Origin: Sphagnum compactum
Lineage: Eukaryota; Bryophyta; Sphagnopsida; Sphagnales
Direction: 5' to 3'
DNA: 64,000 nucleotides
Assembly (NCBI GenBank): GCA_965153455.1
Contig: OZ234495.1
Span: forward strand, 13,946,875-14,010,874
In this document: positions 47,317 through 60,040 of the stretch, piece by piece
Layout of the letters: every line of letters starts with the position of its first letter
How positions within the stretch are numbered: the stretch's first letter is position 1
Notes under the pieces: model-generated
The model's input: only the letters and a program-made list of their open reading frames with translations
Databases searched by the model: none
What the model was told of the DNA's origin: nothing
Translations under genes and position numbers: made by a program

Positions 47317-47710
47317 TCACCATTTGTTCTCTCCTTGTGTCAAAGGCCCATTGTGTGGGGGGCCAAGGATCTTGCCAACCCTAATTCTCGGCACTATGTC
47401 CCCAAGTAGGGTTTCATTTTTTCTTTTTTTCAATTTCTTGAGGTAAGTGGACTGGCGATTCTCCACAAGAGGAGTTAGCCAAATCTGGCTACAGATGAGA
47501 GAGACAAGTAGAATTTTATTGAAACCCTGCTATGTGCTGGCGACTTTGCAAGGACCTAAAGTCTAAATATGGCGAACTCAACACTTTTTTCCTAGAAATG
47601 TGGCAAAAATTTTGGTTTTTTTCCTCCCAAGAAATCCTCTGTAGAGAGGTCGCAGGCCCTCTGTGTTTTTTCTGTAGCCAAGTGGCAAAATTTCGCCAAA
47701 AAATAAAACG

Positions 47711-48250
47711 CTGGACCCAAGGGGATACAGCTCAATTCCGGGCAGGGCAGTCTGAAAATCTGTGGCCCATGCCCACCTGGGCACTTTGCTGAAAACAGAT
47801 TTTCACCACCATTGAGCAAACAAAACAACACCCAAGTACATTGGCAAAGCCCTTTAGTACAACTTCCCATGACGAAACCCAAGCTTTCCCTTCGATCCAC
47901 AATGGGGCTCATCATTAATGCCTGACGAGTTGAAGACAAACTCGAAGATCGAAGGTAGCCACAAAAGTATAGGACTGCAGTATAATTCATATTGCTTACT
48001 TACAGCTCGCGAGCTTCTTCTGCAAAATGCTCATGTCAAACATCTGAGCTTCTCATTATATCTCGAGATCCATCATCGATATCTCTTCAACAAGGGCAGC
48101 CACGAGTAGCACCTCCAACGCCACCCTGCAACACAACACTGCCAGTGGATTTTCAAAACCTGGTTTCTTTTCGGTCGTTGCTCGGGCGGTCGTGGGCCAA
48201 ATGTTTTCGGGTTGCCCTGCCCAGCAAAGTAGTATCCCCTTGGGGCGAAG
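47711..48250. repeat. Inverted repeat, arms about 85 bp, spacer about 370 bp
   Basis: The left arm (47711-47793: CCAAGGGGATAC, GGGCAGGGCA, TGGCCCA, GGGCACTTTG) is matched in reverse complement by 48167-48250 (GGGCC, TTGCCCTGCCC, GTATCCCCTTGG). Arms are diverged. It could be a foldback element or two unrelated insertions of one repeat. Confidence 0.6.
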
Positions 48251-51130
48251 CTTGCCAACACTTAAAGCATATCCAGCGGTACTCTGTATTTCACAAGTAT
48301 GTAAAAAATTCATGACCCCATGGAGCTTGTAGATTGACCCACATGGGTGTTCACATGTGCTCCAATCCTTGGTTTCAACATGCATGCTTGGCCTCTTGTT
48401 TGGGTGAAGTGTACCCCAATTGTAACGTGCAAATGAAGCAAACGCAACATGAGCCATTTTACAATGCCAAGTGATAACTTGTTTGAATTCTACTCCAAAT
48501 ATGTTCTAACTCTTTTCATGTCATTCCAAAAGCAATTGCTTATCAATGGCTTTCGATCATGGAGGCCTTAAGCCCTCCCACACCCCTCAAGTCTTGATCA
48601 TTCTAGAAATTACAAATGGCAAAAAGTTGGTGGAGAATTGAACCACCTGCACATTGGGTGATGCAAAAATCAAAACCTCACATGAAATTACAAATTCAAT
48701 TTCCTTGCAAATCCATGAGGCCCTTATTACATGGGTATTTGGACAATAAACGCATCCTTCATGTATAATTAGTTTCAACTCAATGATTATCAATTGAAAC
48801 CTCTTTCTCCACTCCCAAAAATGAAATCTACTATGAACCTCAACCCCTCTATAATCATTTTAACATGCATGCCAATTACAATGAACTTCAATATGGTTTT
48901 GACGTAATCCCAACCATGCAACAAACAAAAGAACACAAATAAGACCATGTACAAAGATATTAAATATAGTAAGTTTGTACCAATTTTGGCCTGTTTTTTT
49001 AATATTTAAAAATTCTAGTGATGATGTTTCATCAAAATTCGTTTATGCAAGATGGGAATTTGGTGATCGTCACTCTGACAATTTCAAAGTCATTTCAGAT
49101 TATAATTTGTCGGGGATCAAATTTCATTTCAAAGTTGTTCTTTTTTTGGTCTATTTGTATTTTTTAATTTCTCTTGCACAATTTCAATGTTTTCATTTTC
49201 TTATATCTTGTTTTTGTCTTACATTCTAACAATGTTTTTTTCTTTTGTCTATTTGTATCTTCTTGTGAACTTTTCTAAGGAGACTTTCATTGACATTTTG
49301 CTTAGCAAATCAAGAATGTTAAAAACTATTAATGGAACAAAATGACATTTAGTGAAATTTATAATTTTCTATCATTTGAAAAGACAAAATTGATTACAAC
49401 AAAATTATTATGTCCACACAAAATAATTAAATCACCATCATTGATAGTGTGAAATAAGTCAAGTACTCCTCAAGGCTAGGTTTGAAGCTTCATTGGTTAT
49501 AAATAAATAAATTGACATGGATCAATAAATATATTCTAATACAACACTAACCATTGACAAAATTAACCATTCAAAAAAATATCAAGCAAAATGCAATCCT
49601 CAACTAATAATGAAACCTTGCAAGTTTTGGAATGAGAATGTGAATATGATTAGGATTCTTGAAAATGGGCAACAAATTCAAAATGATGTTATTGTTCTAA
49701 CTTTTGGGTCACCTCTTAAATGAGTTTTCAAAGTTAGCCCAATTAGATTAGGAAGGTTGATTGAAGTGGGTTCTGTCCCTTGTGGGTGGTCCCCTTCATA
49801 TGTGGGAAAGCCACTCCATGGTTTTCATCACAAGCCCTTCCTTAAATCCACTTGAATGTGCTTGGGAACCAAAGCATTGGAAAAATATTCAATATGTGCA
49901 CCCTAACCAAAAATATATAAATAAAGAAATAATCTCTATTGTGTAGATAGATTTAAAATACCAATAATGGGTTTCATTAGATGCATTTATTACTCTATTT
50001 CAAAAGTGAGGCCATGGAAGCTTTCATAACGTCTTTTATAAGGCTCATCGTTTTGGTATTTTGAAAATGATTTTTTTATGTATCCATCATTGATACAAAA
50101 TAAATGTGATGGATAAAGATTATCATCCATTTGTAAATGAAAAATGAAAGGTGATGAATGAATTTCATTCATGAATGAGAGTTCCAATACCCAAATTATG
50201 ATATGCGATATTTTACAACCTTTATAATTATGTTAAGTCTTTTTATATGGTAAATGATCCATGATGGGTTGTTGGGTATCATCAATGGTAACATTTTCCC
50301 TTCCTATTGCAATCCCATGAATTATTTTCTCCATCAAGAAGAAAATTCTAAACTCTACAAGTTATACATTGAAAAGAAATTTGTGAACTCAAAATTTTAA
50401 GTAGGTCTACAAGGGATGAAAATTAACATATAGACAACACCATTGGTACTAGTTAACTAAGAACGGAGGATGCTTACATCCCTTGAAAAGTAATTGAGAC
50501 TTTACTACATAAGAGAAAAAGGGTCTAAAGATTGAAAAAGTCCCCCATTTGGACCAACCTTGTGTAAAAATTGATTCAGGAAGGAGGCTTAGTTGCGTGA
50601 GATGAGCATTGAGAATGTTCAAAAGTGTGAATCTCTTTTCTCATGTGGACAATGATAACATGCCAACAAGGGGATTAGAATGCAAATAAAACATAGCAAT
50701 TCCAGTTCACACATCACATGGAAACTTGTTTCTTGAGCAATGGATGCAAAGGCACCTGTGACCCTACACAACAATCTTGTGTGTCTTAGTACATTCATTG
50801 CCCCATTGGGTGCAACTGGAAAGGCGGATGCTCATTGGATTCATTGGCTTGAATACATACACAATGAAAATGATTTTGCTATTGAAGGATGAGGGACCAA
50901 AGCCACATTCAAAGGAATCAGAGAAGTGTTGAAATTTTGTGAATAACAAACTGAATATGAAGAGGATAAGCTGCACTATGGGCCATGTCATATTGCCATG
51001 TTTCCACAATTGCAACCTGATCATGGATGCAAGTGTGGTGAACATTGAACAACTTGATCAAAAACAATATTGGATGGAAAGAATGGTGGACAATGTTTCT
51101 CAAACTGGTTTACGTGTTGGCAGTTTGAAC
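48251..51130. other. AT-rich intergenic DNA
   Basis: No gene or RNA is recognised in about 2.9 kb. Open frames are short with AT-driven composition. Confidence 0.45.
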
Positions 51131-53708
51131 CAGTTTTGAATGGTTATTGGAAACAGGAACAGACCCCTGGCAGTTATCAGGGTGGCTCTTAGGGTTCATG
51201 ACCAAGGTTCTCAGGAAACCCCAAAAAAAAAAAATCAAAGAAATGATTCTGATCGATTAACCATGGTTCTATGGGTGGTTCATTTGCGAGTGCACTCATG
51301 GCTGTCTTTGGTTCTAGATTCCATACCTTGTTGGATGCATTGTGTAGGCTGGAGTCACAAGTGCGGGATCTTCATGAGTCTGTGATGGCAGTGTTCTTTG
51401 ATACTCATGCACACCATGTTGAGAGGAGACTACTCTGTCTCTCACCCCAAATTACCCACCCCACATCCTGTGACCCAAACCAGAAAACAGATCTGATCAG
51501 TGAGGTTTATATGCATGTGTCCCTGTGAACTAATTCCCTATCAAAAAGCACACATAAATATAACATGCCACTAATACTAGAATCTGGGCTATGGATGGGA
51601 TTTTTCTTCATAGGCATGTGTGCACACATATGGCAAATCCCAAAGCCTGAAGAATGTGCCTCTGGCCAACACTGAAGACATGGAGTTCAGCAACATCCTC
51701 AGATTGCAGGTTGAGTGAATCCTGAGGCTGGTTTAAGGGACACAATGAGAAAAGTTTGCTACTGAGACACACTGGAACGGTCATGCATGTGAAGGCATGA
51801 CATGTCAAAGAATATATACCAGAAGGTGAAACCAGGAGCTGCAGCAATAAAATCTCTGCCCAAGAAATGGATGAGTCCTTTCAGGCCTTCCCTTTGGTGG
51901 ATAAACAAGGCAGTCAAGTCAACTCCATGGGTATGATGCATAAACAACTTTTTGCACCCTTTCTGACACTCATATGCTATCAACTGGCCATCTCATCACA
52001 TGTTCACTCTGGAGAAACTTGCTCTTAGGCAATCCAATAAAACTGAGATTTGTTTCTTTTCTCCTACTAAGGCCAGAATAGGGCCAGAATTGGCTGATTT
52101 GGGAAATTCAAGTGAAACCAGACATAAATCTGACCTGCAACTGCCCTCACATCTTGTGTCTGAAGTTGAAGTTGTCACATCCACTGACTGTCAGACTGCC
52201 CTATGCCAGGCAGCTTGTGGTTGGTTGCTGAAGCTCCCTGACATGGAATCTGAAGCTCCAATCTTCTCCAAAATCAACAATCAACAAGGACTCCTTAATT
52301 CAGATCGGCCAGACACAACAGCATAGCTGCTTTTTTTATCCATGCTTTTCACAGTAGTTGCCTGCAACACCAGATTTACAATAGCTTCACAAAACGAGAG
52401 CTCACAAATTCTGTGGTTAATTTTCCATGGTTCTGGGTCAAGATGGCTTCAGCAGTGCTGATGAGAGCCAAAACTCTGAATGTCATTTACATGTTCTTGA
52501 ATTCTGATGGATGATCGAGGCTTCTTCAATTAAGAACAAAATGTGCATTTTCGACCTGCAAACAGATGAAGAGAGTTGCAAGAATTGAGCTTCATTGACC
52601 AGAATTGAGCTTCAGTGCACCCCTGACCAATAGCTGAAGCCCCAAATGAATTCATGGAACAGACCTGAGGTGAAACAAAATACCTGGTGTTAAGTTCATC
52701 TGCTGCTGCTGCTGCTGCTGCTGCAAATAGCCCTTCCTTGATGAGAAAGACCTACTACAATTTGCACATGCTTGTAAGTAACATGAACTTATTAGTGCAG
52801 CTCTGCTGTCCGTTCTGGGACAGAACAAAATACAACAATAACTGCAGAAATAGCATGATAAGAGACAGGCAAAAGACTGAAAAGTAACAAATCCTGCCAA
52901 GTACTCTCAACAAAAGCATGTCAAAAACAAATGAAGTAGCTGAAAACATCTCACAGATCTTGCCACTGATCTTGCTTTTGCACAAAACACACATCACAGA
53001 AATACTCACAATGAGAGATCTGTGCCATCGTTAACACCAGGAAATTTGAAACAGGAGAAACCGCTTGCTGCAAGCATTGCAGCAAAACACAAATGCACCT
53101 CGTTTTTCACATGCCCACTACATGCTTGAGCTTCTTGAATACTAGACACCCTTGACACTATGAGGTAGGGGCAAGGAGGGAGGAATCCACAGAGAAGGTG
53201 AAGGCAAAATGGGAAGAAATAAGAGAGACAAGTGTTCATCTGAACCATTAGCTGTCATGTCTGCAGCAGTCAATTGCCTTGCAATGAATGACCACTACCA
53301 ACAAAGACCTTTTGTAACTTAAATACATGTTAGAGGCGAACCACTCTCAAAGTCAGTGGCTTTACTTGCGGCAAATGGATTCCTTGTTTCTCCATCAGAT
53401 CCAAGAATATACAAAACATGCAACACAAATGATTCAAGCCCATCAATGTGTAACTCAATTGTTAAGGGCTATATTACTAATATTACAACATTAATCCACA
53501 CCCTATACAATCCAAAACTTGTCCAATCTGTTGGTTAAAGTCTGGTAATGGGCAAACCTTTAGGCCAATAGATAGCTCAATCCTCTAGATGGAGAGAGAT
53601 TCTAAACAGCATCAACTGAACTGACATAGCAGGATCTACATCTCCAATCTACATCTCGAAGTAAGGATGACATTTTTACTACACTAGTCCAAAGTCAGAA
53701 ACATCATG
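51131..53708. other. Intergenic DNA with isolated coding-like plus-strand segments
   Basis: Two plus-strand open segments look more protein-like than their surroundings: about 51256-51528 (including LLDALCRLESQVRDLHESV, ending beside a GT at 51510) and 52000-52326 (including KARIGPELADLGNSSETRH). I could not connect them by supported splice sites or recognise a domain. A CTG-repeat lies near 52699-52722. Confidence 0.3.
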
Positions 53709-56700
53709 CTAAATCACTGTTCCTTGCTTAATCCTCGAGTTCTTTAAGATAACTGTGATGCCAGACCGTATATAGAATCCTTCCTTAGGCCTTGCAGCTT
53801 CTAGTATACCCTGCAAAAAGGATATTACCCTCCAAAATTATCATATCACTGAAAATTCTAACTGAATATAATTGGCAATCTATTAACTCATTTGCTGCAT
53901 AATCAAATTTTCACATATGCAAGTTTACCATTCATTGAATTCAGCACTACCCTCTGATTTCATTTGTAACACGTTTGAGGTTACTTACCAGGTACCCATT
54001 GCATTGTGATCAATTACCCCAACAGTTTTCCTTGAATCTCAGTGAAAAACTCTCAAAGGAGTTGCATAGCTAGAAAACTAGATGTCATGGAGAAATTTCG
54101 ACTGTTTCAATACTTACAGATCCATTCCCGAATGGCACCCAATTACATAACTTGTACAAAAGAAACTATGTATTTAACAATAGCATATAATTTATGGGAC
54201 TACCTCACCAAGGCAATAACATGCAACCCTCTACCCATAGGTTGGGCTCCTAAATACATCCCCAAAAACCTTGACATAGAGTGCAATAGTAAAAATACAA
54301 ACTCTAAAGGTGATGGCCTTATAGTTGGTTACACAATAACTTGGTCAATGTTCCATATTTAGATTCTACTCACACTTCAGGATTCAAGCCTCAGAAGTTT
54401 AAACTAAGTGAAATTAAGGTATGACAACCTAGAAACACTGTCCTCTACACCTGCCTCAACAGTCCTGGCTTGTTCTACCAATACCTTAGGAGTTAATCCC
54501 ATTTAAGTATGAAAGCCACCCACACAGGCAATCTTGTCAGTGAACATCCAAGAAACTTTTCTTCATGGATAAAATGCAAAATGAGCAGGTTGTTTGCTGA
54601 GACAGCAAGAGTTTGGAAACATACATCGGTGTTCGCAATCACCACATCACGGCCTATTCTCACATTTTTGTCCACTATACAATTGCTGCAATTGACCAAT
54701 ATTTTGGTTATTAATGCCTATAGGCACCTTTTCACAAGGCTTGGCAATGTAGCCACTCCCACATTAGTTTGTAAGAAAACTACACGATCCTGAAAAGCTC
54801 AGCATTTTCTTGCTGGCTTCACGAGCCAAAGATGAACTCTTCTGTTTTGCATATGGCATTAGTAGAGAAACTAAACATCCACCCGGCAAACACTAATCCC
54901 AAACAAATTCCCAGCCCTGTGTACTTCAGCAGCACTGTATTCTAAAAACACTCATAGCATCAGAACTTATCCAAAAATGGAAGGTAAATTTTAAACTTCA
55001 ACACATCCTCATATCATGATTTTTTAGAAGCATATTAGAGACATACTGTGCCTCAAATATCCTGAGAATCAGCAAAGCAGACTGCATGATGCATCTGAAG
55101 CAAAACCAAAACAAAGAAGTGTGGTTCCAGAGATTCACTCAAGAAGGCACAATGATTTGCAACTCAGGTACCTTATCCTTGTGTTCTCTCCTACACCTAG
55201 AGGAATCTTGCCTTCAGCCAGCAAGGAGGCCATCTCCTCCTCTGTCTCATAGGAATCAGCACCCATCATCAATGTGTCCTGCAGATTTACCCCCACCTGC
55301 CCCAGATCAGAAGAACTGAGTGCCCAATCTGTCCTACTTGATAAAGCACTGCAACATACTGGATATGGTTCATGTCAACAGCTATAACTTTAGTACAGTA
55401 TTAGAGATGCCAACAATGGCTTGCTCTGTCTTTGTTTCACCCTATATACCTCCAACTGAACTCCCCTTTCTAGTCGGGACCGAACTCCAACAACTGAATG
55501 CTTGACACTACAATCCCGCAGAAAGCAACCATGGGAGATAATAGAGTCTTGGACCTGCAAGACAATACTAGATCAGATTTTCCATATCCTGTTGTTCAAC
55601 TTCAAAACCTGCACAATCATAGGCAGAGGGTACTGAACAGAAAGTTTACTGAACCTCTTTCATTGTTCAACTTTAGAGATTGTACAAAAATCAGGAAAAG
55701 GATTTACACTCACCCTGCATCTTTCTATCTTGGTTGGTGGAAGGTAACGAGGTGATGTAAAAGTAGGCTTTGAAGCATCATAGAAGTTAAAATTCGGTGG
55801 CTGCCAAACCCACATCAAGCACAACAGCCATCAATTTCCACCGTTGAAAGCCAGTGCGTCCTTCCAGAATGCATTGACTGAACAATGACAATGAGGGATA
55901 CCTGTGCTGTGAGAGCCAAGTTTGCATCAAAGAAGGACTTGATGGTTCCAATGTCTTCCCAGTAATCATTGAACAAGTAGGCCTGCTGAATCAAAATAAC
56001 AAACAGTAGCTTATACCCAGTCAAAGAGCTGACAACATTCTAAAGTTTGTGGACTACCTCTAGTTTGTCATATTGATGAGACCCAATCTTTCAGTGGAAG
56101 GAATGTCACACCTGAACATTATATTCTTTGGCAGATGCAGGGATGATCTCAGAACCAAAGTCATTTGCATTTGGGTAACGCCATCTGAGTCAACTATATA
56201 GCATGTCAGAATGCCCAAATAAGCTGATGGAAAATCAACAGGACTCACAACTGGAACTAAAGTACATCTATTGATTAACTCATCTGAAGGCCATGGAAAA
56301 AGAGCTCCATAACAGACCTCAAGAGCTTTAGAAGGATTCTTTTCTTGAAGACATAAATGCCCATGGATGCAATATACCGCTTCTTTTGTGCCTCATCTTG
56401 GGAGAGTCCCAACACACTTGTGTCCACTTGCTGCAAAACCAGAACCTCTGTCAACTGTACTACAAACTAGGTGAAGATCATAGACTCTCCAATGACAGTT
56501 TGACTACAAATGACATAAGATTCCCTTCTGCAGGTGCACCTGCAATGGAGGCATACCATAGAAGTCAGACTCTTGCATTCAGACTTCTCTTTGAAGTGAA
56601 GAACCTTCCCTTTGTTGTCAATCTTCACCAAAGCATACTCTGATGCACAGCTGTCACTCCCCACCCATGAACAATGATTCAGTGCACAGCTGCCAAAGCT

Positions 56701-57782
56701 CATCCTGAATGACCACAATTCACTCCATATCTGAGAGATTAAAGGTCAAATAGCAGCAAGCATACCTGTCATCCATTGGTACACATGAAATGGTGATGTC
56801 AGCATCTGTGTCCTTGTGTTTCTGCAAATTCATGAGATGGTGATGATGATACTGTATATTGTTAAAAAATTTGACCAGGATGGTACTTAAAATACAGTTG
56901 CAGCAAGTTGAAGGTTATGGTTTCCTTCCTGAGATGGCATACAACATCTTGCACAAAGAGACAGAGAAAGACAATTAACAAGGAGGAAGACAGACCTGCA
57001 CAAATTCCAAGTAATCCATACGATAAAGATGATCCCCTGACAGAATGATAACATCCTCCACATCCTTGTTTTTAACATCCTGGAAACTCATACAATATTC
57101 TGGTCATTGTTCTCCCTCTGCGAGGCCACAAAACCTGACAAAAACAAGAACTTTGTGTGCATCATCAAACCAAAATTGAAACAGCAAGGGCACAATAATA
57201 TGGAGGGGATTGTTGGGCTAAACTGAAACAACCTTACCTCAAACAACCACATGTACTGTCGAACTGCATCAGCTGGTCCTTGGAACCAGTTCTCACCCCC
57301 TACCCCAGGTCTCTGGGTAGCTGCCAAGACCTGTCATGGGTCAAAAGGACAGATGAATATCATTGGCAAAACAGGGCTGTCCTCTTCTGGTACACCAATC
57401 TATGTTAAATCAGAGAAGAAAGACCTTGTCAAAACTTCATTTTTCCCTTCATACTTCCCAGCCACCTAATGAATTTAGGAACCTAAAAAGATCTATAATA
57501 CCTTTGACATAATTATCTTAAGCAGCTGCACCTTACCTCCACATATCCGTTGCCAAAGTTTATGCCATGATTGCCGAAATTGTATGTGTGTGCAAGGTGA
57601 CGGTTGAGAGATGTTGAATTATACTGGGTGAGAATGTAGATCTTGTTGATCCCACTGTTAATGCAGTTGCTCATGGGCACATCAATAAGTCGATATGCAC
57701 CTCCAATGGGCACCTATCCACATGTGCCTAGAGGGGGTGAGATCTTCCTTCAATCACTTAACAGGTGATCATCAAGATCTCA

Positions 57783-57815
<33 letters not shown>

Positions 57816-58718
57816 TGCAAGCAAATGAGAAGAGGTAACTAACTTTTGTCGCATCTTTTTTTTTTGCCTTCAATTTGCTCCAGAAAAAGAACTAAAGGAA
57901 AAAAGAGCTTAGAGAAGAAGAGTAGTGCTTCTTACTGCAGGTGTTGCACGATGAAATGTGAGCGGATCAAGATGTGTGCTCGCTCCACCTCCCAAGATGA
58001 TTGAAATCACTGTATTGAGATTGGCCAGCTTTTTCTCTCTCTGCTGCTGCTGCTCCTGCCCCTTTTGGAAAGAAACTGCAGTTGAGTAAGAACAAAGCAA
58101 ACATGTTGCAATTGAACTAATTCTTCAATTTGCAGAGAATTCTGGGCACCAAAACCTTCTTTCAGCTTAATCAAAGAAGGCAATGGATAGATACACTAAA
58201 GGGAAGTACTGTGAGAAATGAGCAAAAAAGCAATGGTGCTTTGAGAGACCCAATCTCCCCCGTCACATTCATAGCTGGTTCTATAAGGCTTCTGCAAATG
58301 AGCATCCAAATGAGATTCTCAGAGAGACATGCACAAAATTTCGTTTGACAGAAAAGAAGAAGAGGAAGAGGTTGTCACGAGTGCTCACCACCATCTCACT
58401 GGGAATCTCAGCAAGCACAGATGAGACCACGAGCCTGCTGGGAACTTGTTTCTTGGCTCTGACTTCTTGTTGAGACAGCTCTTTATTCTTGACTTTGAAG
58501 GAAGCAAATTGTCCTGGTTTCAGGAAGCCGCAAGAGATGAATCTCTCACCCCTGCTGCTGCTGCTGCTGCTGAGAGCAGAACCCCCGAGACTGCAAACGT
58601 TCTGCTTCTTCTGCTGTTGTCGTTGTGTGTCATAAGACCTGTCTCTTGCAGACGACCCTGGGATGATGCTACTACACTGCATTGCTACTAATCTACTACA
58701 ACTCCCGGCTTCCATCAT
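53709..58718 (-). CDS. APL: ADP-glucose pyrophosphorylase large subunit (plastid)
   Basis: Fifteen exons join without a frame break to 560 residues: 58389-58718, 57936-58055, 57537-57713, 57238-57330, 56996-57079, 56766-56821, 56557-56650, 56318-56430, 56112-56184, 55902-55982, 55714-55800, 55450-55554, 55172-55278, 54625-54685 and 53709-53810. The enzyme makes ADP-glucose from glucose-1-phosphate and ATP in plastids, the committed step of starch synthesis; large subunits are mainly regulatory. Residues 1-110 are Ser/basic-rich, like a transit peptide. [20 protein letters not shown] (151-170), [10 protein letters not shown] (255-264), [20 protein letters not shown] and [10 protein letters not shown] are conserved, and the C-terminal beta-helix is complete. 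Unusual: [12 protein letters not shown] (131-142) has His where active subunits have Arg, RATPAV has Thr where active subunits have Lys, GPADAVRQ replaces GTADAVRQ, and EKS replaces EKP at 308-310. It is probably catalytically weak or inactive but intact. Alternative at exon 2 start: the acceptor at 58055 is chosen because it keeps phase. Confidence 0.93.
57789..57815 (+). repeat. (GT)n microsatellite in intron 2
   Basis: About 13 GT repeats between exons 2 and 3 of the pyrophosphorylase gene. Confidence 0.85.
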
Positions 58719-59214
58719 CTCTCACCAAACCTCTCTCACCGGAGCGAGCCGCCCCCTAAAACAAACCAACCGGGGGGAAAAAAAGAAGGCAAAGAAAAGA
58801 AGATGTTCTCTCTTAATCGTCTTCCTCACAGCACAGAAACAGAAATAGATCTCTGCCAATCTCTTCCTTCACCGAACTTCCAATTTGCAAACCAACAACA
58901 ACAAAATTCTTCTTCACCTTCTCCGATCTCTTCTTCATCTGATTCCAAAAACTTGCATCTCTTCATCTGCTTCAAAAACTTGCAGTCGCTTTCTTTCAAG
59001 ACCGACTTCTTCCATGAGGACTCGCAATGTGAAGGCTCCTCACCGCTACATGCAAAAAAAACACCCAAAAAAAAAAGGGGAAAAACAAAGAGAGAGAGAG
59101 GAAAAAAAAAAGAAAGAACCAGGGACTCGTGATAGGCTCAAGCGTTGCGTTTGTTCCCTTGAAGGATCTCAAATTTGGAAACATCACACTGCAGAAAATG
59201 CTTGCTGCTCGTTG
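58719..59214. promoter_or_regulatory. Upstream/leader region of the pyrophosphorylase gene
   Basis: Immediately 5' of the start codon on the minus strand. It is rich in CTTCTTC/GAAGAAG and A/G runs (59050-59115) typical of plant leaders. No TATA box or transcription start could be fixed. Plus-strand frames through here reflect this bias. Confidence 0.35.
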
Positions 59215-59617
59215 TCAGCAGTTTGGTGAAGCTGCCAATGAGTATGCAGCAGCAGGCACGACAAAAGGTGTGAGCAACTTTTGAAGAGAACTGCTGTTTC
59301 TATTGCAAACCACATGTACATCTTCTTCTTCTTCTTCTGCTGCTGCTGCTGCTGCTGCTTCTCCTTCAGCACTTGTTGTCTCTGCACATGACTTCCACTC
59401 CGACTCGCATGTTGTTCTATAATAAGCATCACTTCCAAATCGGATCGTTTCCTTCTCCGACTCGTCACTTGTCTTGCTGCCATCTGTGACAACGTCCCTA
59501 CTACTGTCACCAATTCCCAAATCTTCTTGTTCTTCTTCTCCAGCAGCGATGATTACTCGATTTTCTCTTCTTCTTCGTCCTCCTCCTCCTCCTCCTCCTC
59601 CGCATACTCACTCAGCA
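59215..59617 (-). CDS. Acidic, alanine-tract ORF, unidentified
   Basis: The minus strand is open from just after a TGA near 59617 to a TGA at 59215. It runs from a Gly/Arg-rich start through EEEQEDLGIGDSS, an acidic Ser/Thr-rich stretch, a seven-Ala run and five Glu, ending SLAASPNC. A start at about 59520 (preceding GIGDSS) or an upstream exon is possible. Composition resembles the disordered N terminus of a nuclear protein. The CTG/CTT microsatellites encoding the Ala and Glu runs also argue for caution. No domain recognised. Confidence 0.25.
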
Positions 59618-59781
59618 CAACAACAACAACAAAATGAACCAAAGTCCTCATTACAATCCACGAAGATTTCCCCAATAGCTTCGCAGATCCTCATTTTCCA
59701 CAATAGCTTCTCACCAAATCAAAAGAAGAAGAAAAAAAATTACAAAACTCTTAGCTCTCCATGACTGATCCAATTGACAAA

Positions 59782-59784
<3 letters not shown>

Positions 59785-59816
<32 letters not shown>
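59785..59816 (+). repeat. (GA)n microsatellite
   Basis: Pure GA dinucleotide run of about 32 bases. Confidence 0.85.
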
Positions 59817-59819
<3 letters not shown>

Positions 59820-59924
59820 TGAATGTTTTACGACCAAAACTCTTCTCCAAAATTTACAACAAACTCGGAACTTGGAAATTGTATTTGCGAGAAGTTTTCT
59901 CCAAATTTTATGAGAAAACTCTTG

Positions 59925-60040
59925 TCGAAAATTTAGTTGCGAAAACTCTTGTCGAAAATTTAGTTGCGGAAACTCTTGTCGAAAATTTATTTGCGAAAAC
60001 TCTTGTCGAAAATTTATCTGCAAAAACTCTTGTTCTCGAG
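59925..60040 (+). repeat. 27-bp minisatellite, four to five copies
   Basis: Units of ACTCTTGTCGAAAATTTAGT followed by TGCGAAA repeat every 27 bases, giving a 9-residue periodicity. Both strands remain open through it (plus: TLVENLVAK units; minus: EFSQINFRQ units). It is preceded by two looser versions near 59888-59925. Confidence 0.8.

Noticed and set aside
58803-59229. Plus-strand frames upstream of the pyrophosphorylase gene
   Set aside because: Ser/Lys-rich composition follows from TTCTTC and AAAAGA runs of the leader region; no domain or splice support.
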